The translations under genes were made by a program, and so were the position numbers. A stretch of DNA of 64,000 bases from positions 2,393,652-2,457,651 of the forward strand of contig NC_092017.1 in the NCBI RefSeq assembly GCF_042242105.1, written 5' to 3'. Origin of the DNA: Pempheris klunzingeri (lineage: Eukaryota > Chordata > Actinopteri > Acropomatiformes > Pempheridae). Shown piece by piece: positions 56,623 through 64,000 of this stretch. The notes beneath the pieces were generated by a model. The model had not been told where the DNA came from. It made no database searches and saw only the letters and a program-made list of their open reading frames with translations. How positions within the stretch are numbered: position 1 is the stretch's first letter; every line of letters starts with the position of its first letter.

Positions 56623-59600
56623 ATGTCTGGCTTGGCGAAAAGAAGGCTACCTGCTAAGCTCCTGCTCCTGCTGATGCTTACCAACATCTCTGGTGATTCA
56701 CTGTTATGGCTATTTAAAGGGATTCCACTGGCTTCAGTGGGAAAAAAATGATTCTAATGAGCCCACAGAGTGTGTGCTGACACAGAGGGCTCTGGCAAAA
56801 AAAGTGTGTGTGTGTGTGTGTGGTTCTGAAAATTCATTCATTCAAAACACATTCAATAACGTCTCTATGAGTATGATGACAAAATCATGAACACGTTTGC
56901 TATATGATGATGCCAGTCTGTGTACTGTTTGTTTCTGTGATCATCTTGGATTAACTGTCCACTTTTTCCTTGTCCTTCAGAGTCTGGAGTGCATTTGTGT
57001 GCTCCTGACAGTGTCACACTGGAGGAATCCTCTAAAGCCAACATCACCATTACTTCCAGGTAACTACAGAAACACAGGCTGCACGAGAGTTTCACAAAAG
57101 GTCTAACAAAAAGCAAGGTGCTTGCGATTTGCAAACCTGCTGTATAATCTGGATGCTCTGCAGGATTTGTTAGGCTACAAAATGCTTTTAACCAACCACA
57201 ACATTCATCTACAAGTTTGTTATTGTGTGCAATTGCTATCTCAGAATAGCAATTGTTATATGTATTGTTATATATTGCTGTTTAAAATCTATAGCTTCAA
57301 CCTCTATACTACTACAGACTGTGGTTGTGAATAAATGAATGGCACCAACACAACCAGGAGCATAATGCATAATAACAATGTTGCTGCATGTGACTTCATC
57401 CAGCTCTCGCTGGATCCTTTTATCAGCAACCAGACAGAGAAATCTCTGCTCTCCGTCAACTGTCCTTTTTGTTAAAAAGTTGCGGTCACCGTTGTGCATG
57501 CATGTAACACACAGGTAGCAATTGTGTCTGCAGCGTTAGCTCCACCTTTTAGTATTGGCTCAGCTCACTTAGAACCTCCATTAAAAGTGGTACCAAAAAA
57601 GGTACCAGGTACTATCCACAACTTTGGCCAATGGAAAACCCAAAAGAACTGTTTTCAGTGAGGAGAGTCAAGTCAAGCTGTACCATTCAGTGGAAAAGAG
57701 GCATGATACAACACTCACTTAATACAGTACTACAGTGCTGCAGTGAAGCTACTGAATACTGCTTCTGCCTCATGGCAAAGGCGTGAGTATGAATAAAGGA
57801 GAAACTAAAAAAGCAAATAAACATTTCAAGTTACAGAAATAACCGTTGGGATCCTGCTAGCTGTTCTGTCTCTATAGCTTGCTGAAGCAGCTGTCAGGAT
57901 CAGTGTTGTGCTGACAGGATGTTTGTGTCTTCCTCTAGTTTTCCTGTCACCCAGTCAGCTGTGCTTCATTTAAATGTAACCTACAGCTCCAAGTGGAACT
58001 ACTCCTCTATAATCACAGTGCCTGAGCAGGTAACGCATGAAGCTTCTTCTGGATCAGTCTGGATTTACGTGTTATGTTTATGGATCACTGAGCTTGGCAC
58101 CAGCTGATTGAAAGACAGACTAAGTTAGCCCTTTCCTCCAAACCCCTTTAAACACTTCCTGCACCCAGGCTAATAAGTTGTCTTTCCCTGCTTCCCAGAG
58201 GTGACAACATTCTTTTCCCTCCCCCTTCGTAGCCAGCCCCGGCCTCTTGCACCTGTAGCCACACCTAGCTTTCTTTCTCCTTTTACCCCTTCACTCTCTG
58301 TACTTCCCTTTACCAAAGGAGAAGAGGATGAATCTTAATGTTTTAGGTGACACCACTTTATCTTACCTCTAGCAGCATCTTCCTGTTCATATACCTTAGT
58401 ATGAATCCCATGAAATGAAAGTTGGCGAACAAAATGCCTCATAAATGTAGAGATAATAAAACTGTATCCACACTATGCTTATAGTGCCAATACACTTATA
58501 TTCCAAACTCCCCCTAGGAGAAAAGAAGCAGATAGGAAGTACAATCTGTTGCCGTCTTGTGTCCTAGAGCTCCACAGTTGTCCAAAAAAGATTAAGATGT
58601 TTCAAATAGAACGAACAGAACTTAGATCTCTGTGAGCTTGAACCACATTAAACTCATTATCAGTGTTGTGTACGCTGAAGAGAGCAGAATTAATAGCATG
58701 GATCACATTTAGCTCCGGTCTCGATGCCTAACTGAGCAGAGGATGCATGGAACTATGTACCAATCAGTTGTTGACAGTTTGTTTTCATCTTGTCTTTGGT
58801 TAGGTGCTGCTGCCAGTGAATGCAACCTCAGTCAGTTTCGATGTGAAATCCCATGATGTGGGTCAGGTGACCACATACCTGTTGAGCAACAACTCAGACC
58901 TCAACAGGTGAGTCAACACAGAAGCAGCATTTCACTTTCCTTATCTTCCATCAGTCTAGCATGGCAGTAAAGTCAGTCAGTGACTATCAGTGATACTACT
59001 GTGCACTATGCTACTTTGCCACTGTCCACTTTCTTAGTTTTTCTTTCTTCTGTAGTTTTCCTGTCAGAATCCGCTTTATGGTCGTCCACAGCCAAGCCCT
59101 GTCAGTAATCAGTCAGGTGATTGGCTGGATCTACTTTCTCGCCTGGTCGGTGTCCTTCTATCCGCAAGTTTGGGAAAACTGGAGGAGGAAAAGGTAATGT
59201 TCTGCTTGTCATGGCAGACAACTCCAGCTTAGATTTTTCCATTTCCAAACTAGAAACAGTTTGAGTCATTTTAAGTCTAAAAATAAGCAATGTAAGTGAA
59301 GAGTTGGGCTTTCTGTGACATCCACACCACCAGTTGTGTCATCATATAAACACTAAGCATCTGATGAGCTCAGAATTAATTCCAATCCCGAATTATTGCC
59401 ATAGTGAAAACTAGTTACATTACATTGATTTTTGCACCAAAAATAAGCCACAGGGGCCAGGCCAAGAAAGCGTAGCCTCCTTTTCATCAATCACAGGTGG
59501 TCATCTGAAATTAAGAAGCTGGATTCTCTGTTGGTGCACATCCAAGATATATGCAGAAGAATAAAGTTTCACATCACAAATGAATAATGATTTACTTCAC

Positions 59601-62600
59601 TTTAGATAGAGCTTTCCTTAAAAGAAAGTCCTCTGAAAATCAACTCGGCACAACTAACCAAACAAATAAAAAACTGTCTGACAACTGTCTATTTCCCTAT
59701 GGAAGCCCAGCGGTCATGCTGTTTCGACTTATCACTCTGCCTCCGATGTCTACTGAGATCTGATCTTTGCATAGTTGTGATTATGGTATAATTATAATAT
59801 ATAAAAATGCTGTGACTCAGACAAACAATGCTAACATGTTTGCTTCCAGTGTTGTAGGTCTCAACTTCGACTTCCTGGCTCTGAATCTAACTGGCTTCAT
59901 TGCCTATAGTGTCTTCAACATAGGGCTGTTCTGGGTGCCTTATATAAAGGTGACCTCATCCACTCACTCCATTTATATACACACACTTGTGTCTGATATA
60001 TTTTCTGCTCAGGTCACTGTTCAAGGTTTTAATCTCAAGTCAGCTGACAGTCCAGTGTGTAGTAGTAATACTTCAGGAACACAACATGTGTCTGATGGAC
60101 ATGTAATCATGGTTACATGAGGACTTTCAACCACTCCTAAATGGCTAAACTGTTGTTTAGAGCTACAGTAGGTTTGGAGTGAAGCATGTACAGTTTATAG
60201 TGTCTATTGTGTGTTCAGCTGCTTTATGTCTGTCCTATAGGAGGAGTTTCTGAAGAGGAACCCTAATGGAATCAACCCCGTCAGTGCTAACGATGTCTTC
60301 TTCAGTCTCCATGCCGTCTTGCTGTGTTTGATCTATGCCAGCCAGGCTGTGGTGTATGAGGTGTGTCTCTGTTTGATCCATGCCAGCCAGGCTGCTGGAT
60401 ACAGTTGTGCTCATGAGTGTACACACCCTGGCAGGATGTACGATGTGCACCGTTCTTTAAAGAAAACACGAGTGGTCAGGCAACAACATGGGATTCACAT
60501 GAAACTATCAGGCATCACAGAACAGCACAATCACTAAACAAACATACCCTTAGTATACACATACTGTGGATTTAGCATCAATGACGGCTTGCAGTCTTTG
60601 TGATAGTTGTGGATGAGGCCCTTTTATTTTCTCAGGTGGTAAAGCTGCCCATTCTTCTTGGCTAAAAGCCTCCAGGTCCCGTAAACTCATGAACTGCACA
60701 TTTGAGATCAGGAGGTCAGGAGACTGATGGCCACTCCAGAACCTTCACGTGTTTCTGCTGGAGCCACTGAAGGGTGCACTGGGCTTTGTGTTTGGGATCA
60801 TTGTCATGTTGGAAAGTCCCAGGCACAGCTTCCGGGCTGATGACTGCAAATTGTCCTCCAATGTTTTCTGCTAACATGCTGCGTTCATCTTGCCATCAGT
60901 TTGGACTAAATTCCCTGTGCCGTTGTAGCTCTTTCCTGGCCACTCGACCGTGCAGCCCATTTTTGTTAAAGTACCTCCTCATTGTGCATCTTGAAACAGC
61001 CACAGCTGTTTTTTTGCAGAGAAGCCTGTATTTCAGCTGAAGGTGCTTCTGGGTTTTTCTTTGCATCCCGAACAGTTTTCCTGGCAGTTGTGGCTGAAAT
61101 CTTTGTTGGTCTAGCTGACCGTGGCTTGGTATCAACAGAACCACTCATTTTCCTACTTCTTTATCAGAGTTTGAACACTACTAATTGGCATTTTCAAATC
61201 TTTGGATATCTTTTTTATATCCTTTTCCTGATGGACTGGACAGTTCTTTTGCTTTCCCCATGGCTCAGTATCTAGAAAACCTGTGCAGCTCTGGATGAAA
61301 TGTGCAGGGCTCTGCAGAGCTCAGAAACTCACTGACTATTTATACACAGACACTAATTACAATCAAACAAGTCACAGGCGTGGACACTTACCCCTAATAG
61401 CCATTTAAACCTGTGTGAATATTATCAGGCCAAACATTCAAGGGGGTGTACCCTTTTGATCAGGGCCATTTCAGTTCTCATTATGATTTAAAAAGGGCAC
61501 ACAGATAAGAAATGGCTTCACCTGACCACTATCTCTAAATAAAAGAATATATTCATATATAATATATATATATAGTCATATTTTCCAAAAAACGGCCAAT
61601 ATTTCACAAATTGTGCCGGGGTGTGTAAACTGTATGAGGTGTGTCTGTTTGATCAACATCCGCTCTCACAAGCATGAAAGTCCCAGTGAGTGAAAGTGAA
61701 GAGTGTCAGATATCTAAGCAAACGTTTACCATGCTCAGCAACAAAGAACTTGTGTGCTTACTTTTTCTGTCTGCGCTGTGTAGTTTATTTAGGATAGAGT
61801 AATCTAGTGCAGGGAAGGAAGGAAGGAAGCCTTAAAATGACATTAGTACTCATCTAAACCACACACTAACACCATATAGTGCATTATTACTACATTCATA
61901 ACCCAAAACAACAAACGAGTATAAACCATAGTTAAAGAAAAGAGAGTTAAAAAACAGAATGAAGAGAAAACACCAAGAGAAGTAAATAAGCACAACCTAC
62001 AGAACCGACGTTTCTATCAGGTTCAAGATGGAATAAGTTTTTAACTGTTGTAAAAGCTTACTCAGAAGACTTCAGTATCCAGTTCAGTGAACTCATAACT
62101 GTGGACCTCTAAATTTGATTATGACAGCGCTGCCGACCCTCAGGTGAGAGCAGAGTTTCTTTTGGTTGACGACCAGCTCTCCAGCGGTGGACTGGATGAA
62201 CTCCACTGACCCACTGCTGGATGAGTCATTCCACAATCTAATGGCTTTACTGTCCTGGAGTAGAAAGCAAATACTAACTGTGGGCACAGTAACAGAAGAG
62301 AAGCTTTTGTAGGAAGTGTTGAGCTCCATTGAACTTGTAACTAGAAACTTAAAAGCAGTCGAGGTGATTTGAATGAATGCGTGAAAGAAAAGCATGGTTC
62401 TGTTTAACAAGCGGCTGTTCTCAGCAGAGTATGACATCACATTAGGTGGTTAGCACTGTTGCCTCACAACAACAGTCTGCATGTTTTCTCCTGTACCAAA
62501 GACTGTACAGGTTAGGTTCACTGGTGCCTGAATCACCCATAGGTGGGACTGGCTGTCTGTCTCTGTGTCCTGCCTTTTGCCCAGTGTCAGCTGGGATTGG

Positions 62601-63267
62601 CTATAGCCCCCCTGCGACCCTGTAGAATAAGCGGTATAAATGAATTTACCGTCATAGTTCAGGGAATTATCATTATTCCAATTTTTGAATGCATCTTTAA
62701 AATGGCTCTGCAGTTTGTCTGGATATCCTTGAATCTGTTTTGGTGTGTAATCCACTGTTTCCTCTCTCTTCCAGAGGGGGGGCCAGAAGGTCTCCTGTAC
62801 AGCCTTGCTCTTGTTGCTGATTGGCTGGACATTTGCCTTGGTCAGCTTGTTTCTTGCGGTCGCCAAACAGATCAGCTGGCTGGTTTACCTGTACTACTTC
62901 TCCTACATCAAACTAGCAGTCACTCTGGTCAAATATGTGCCACAGGTACGTTGTGCACATGCACACACGAAGGGACCAAAGGAATGGAAACATCCTGCAC
63001 GCAGGAAATACTACCTTTTTGTTTAAGGATTCCATTTATGGTAGTGTGTGTTTCCTATTGTGTCTGTGTCAGTAGTGGCATTCAAAAGATGGATTAATGT
63101 TCAGTATAACACCAGTTATTGTGAGAGTTCTAAAGGTGTGTTTTTCCAGGTGTATATGAACTACAAGAGACAAAGTACTGACGGCTGGAGTATTGGAAAT
63201 GTGCTGCTGGACTTCACTGGTGGAATCCTCAGTATTCTGCAGATGATCTTACAGTCTTACAACAATG
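56623..63267 (+). CDS. ctns: Cystinosin, lysosomal cystine/H+ symporter, 3' partial
   Basis: Cystinosin exports cystine from lysosomes with protons; it is a seven-helix PQ-loop (SWEET-like) protein. Nine coding exons join in phase: 56623-56692, 56981-57059, 57939-58029, 58804-58907, 59056-59193, 59850-59949, 60241-60360, 62775-62945, 63150-63267. They give 330 residues of about 367. A signal peptide ([19 protein letters not shown]) is followed by a luminal domain rich in N-glycosylation sites (NIT, NVT, NYS, NAT, NNS). The first PQ loop reads [20 protein letters not shown], the second [40 protein letters not shown] and [14 protein letters not shown] are near-identical to mammals. The last exon(s), with the final helix and the lysosomal GYDQL-type signal, lie beyond 64000. 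A Tc1 element sits in the intron after 60360. Confidence 0.97.
60326..60401 (+). repeat. In-frame 45-bp tandem duplication at the end of a ctns exon
   Basis: GTTTGATC..GCCAGCCAGGCTG..TATGAGGTGTGTCT starts at 60326 and again at 60371. The unit covers the last 35 coding bases and the donor. The second copy is interrupted after TA at 60400-60401 by a Tc1 element and resumes at 61633. Confidence 0.9.
60402..61632 (-). mobile_element. Tc1 transposon, 1.23 kb, with exact TA target duplication
   Basis: The left end CAGTTGTGCTCATGAGTGTA and the right end ..GTGTGTAAACTG mirror each other over tens of bases with mismatches, and TA flanks both sides (60400-60401 and 61633-61634). The minus strand holds a Tc1 transposase, visible as [20 protein letters not shown] and [20 protein letters not shown] (DNA-binding part) and [15 protein letters not shown] in another frame. 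Frameshifts and stops break it, so it is not active. It lies antisense in the ctns intron. Confidence 0.93.
62440..62645 (+). mobile_element. SINE-like repeat, copy 4, in ctns intron
   Basis: Head AGGTGGTTAGCACTGTTGCC and TCACAACAAC, then CAGTGTCAGCTGGGATTGGC and GTAGAATAAGCGGTATAAAT. The middle is deleted. It is 130 bases before the next ctns exon. Confidence 0.8.
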
Positions 63268-64000
63268 GTAACTACTGTGCTTCATGCTGTTTAATACTCT
63301 ATGCTGCTATCATTCGTAGCATTAAGGACAGTCACACATTTAAAGGAGGGTTTGACAGAATGGTAATTTAGCTTCTGCGGTTGTAGACGTGTTCAGAGCT
63401 ATTCTTAAAAAAAAAAAAAGTGAAAACGCTTAAGAGGTTCATTCATTTACAAAAAGTCTGAAAGGTAAAAGAAACCCGATTTAGAAATGTCTTTGCCTTT
63501 GCACTGGCTGGAGGCGTCGTGGTTCCTGGATGCTCATACGTACATATGTCGTCTGTCAAGAACACCTAGAATGAACTTGTTTAAGTTTGGCTCAGACGTC
63601 CACGTGGGCTGCAGGATGAACTGGTCAGATTTGGGTGGTCAAAGGTTAAAGTCAGAACATTTTGAAATCCTAAAGGTCCGATGGTCTCCTGCACTATAGG
63701 CCAATATTCACAAGGGCTGATTGTGACCATATTTGACTGAATACTGAATTGGTGTGACACTAATTTGGGTGTGGACAGACATGAATGGTTGGTGGACGCA
63801 TTCATCTGTGAGGCTGTCATTCTAGTTTTCACATGTATATGTGTTTTCACTGTTTTGCAATGTCTATAGAAATGTTGAAATAATAATAATGATAATAATA
63901 ATAATATTAATGCCATCAGTCAAACGAATCTTTAACTTTGTGTGTTGTCTCTTTTTGGCAAATGAAGTACACCCCTAATAAGTGGAGTGTAAAGAAGAAT
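63268..64000 (+). other. ctns intron to window edge
   Basis: The donor gtaact follows the exon ending at 63267. No further ctns exon is visible before 64000. An (AAT)n tract lies at about 63880-63908. Confidence 0.7.

Overview
The window reads as nuclear DNA of a ray-finned (teleost) fish. Its genes are split into short exons with GT..AG borders, the introns hold many (CA)n/(GT)n tracts, and the gaps are filled with families typical of teleosts: Tc1-like transposons, mariner-type MITEs, hAT ends, L2-type and other non-LTR retrotransposons, and tRNA-headed SINE-like repeats. No prokaryotic organisation, rRNA gene or CRISPR array is visible. Because coding exons are short, most long open frames are chance frames or repeats; the models here were built by joining exons in phase.

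Six protein genes are supported, left to right. (1) The mature-domain exon of a GDNF-family ligand, closest to artemin (1548-1957, +). (2) A complete rad54l homologous-recombination DNA translocase (8104-19043, +; 18 coding exons, 742 codons). (3) A nearly complete sodium/sugar cotransporter closest to SLC5A9/SGLT4 (20758-32251, -; 13 exons, 648 codons, N-terminal exon not identified), tail-to-tail with rad54l. (4) A complete ndufa11, a complex I accessory subunit (38992-43900, -; 4 exons, 135 codons). (5) A complete mrpl55, a mitochondrial ribosomal protein (46193-47940, -; 3 exons, 139 codons). (6) ctns, cystinosin (56623-63267, +; 9 coding exons visible, last exon(s) beyond the window edge). 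These are housekeeping or tissue genes and do not form an operon-like pathway. In human, ARTN, RAD54L and SLC5A9 are all on 1p33-p34, which fits the left half as an old linkage; ndufa11, mrpl55 and ctns come from other human regions.

The space between genes is mostly mobile DNA. 33.1-38.3 kb holds an L2-type LINE flanked by long direct repeats and a deleted Tc1 copy. 48.3-55.4 kb is a nest of LINE, MITE, hAT and SINE pieces surrounding a minisatellite of about 0.7 kb whose 12-bp unit is almost a consensus 5' splice site. A 1.23-kb Tc1 element lies in a ctns intron, inside an in-frame 45-bp duplication that copied the exon end and its splice donor. I found no clearly new gene system. The most unusual signals are the splice-donor minisatellite, the duplicated ctns donor split by Tc1, the repeated placement of CA/GT tracts beside slc5a9 splice sites, the hAT element whose target duplication brackets the minisatellite, and CTCF-like motifs just upstream of three genes.
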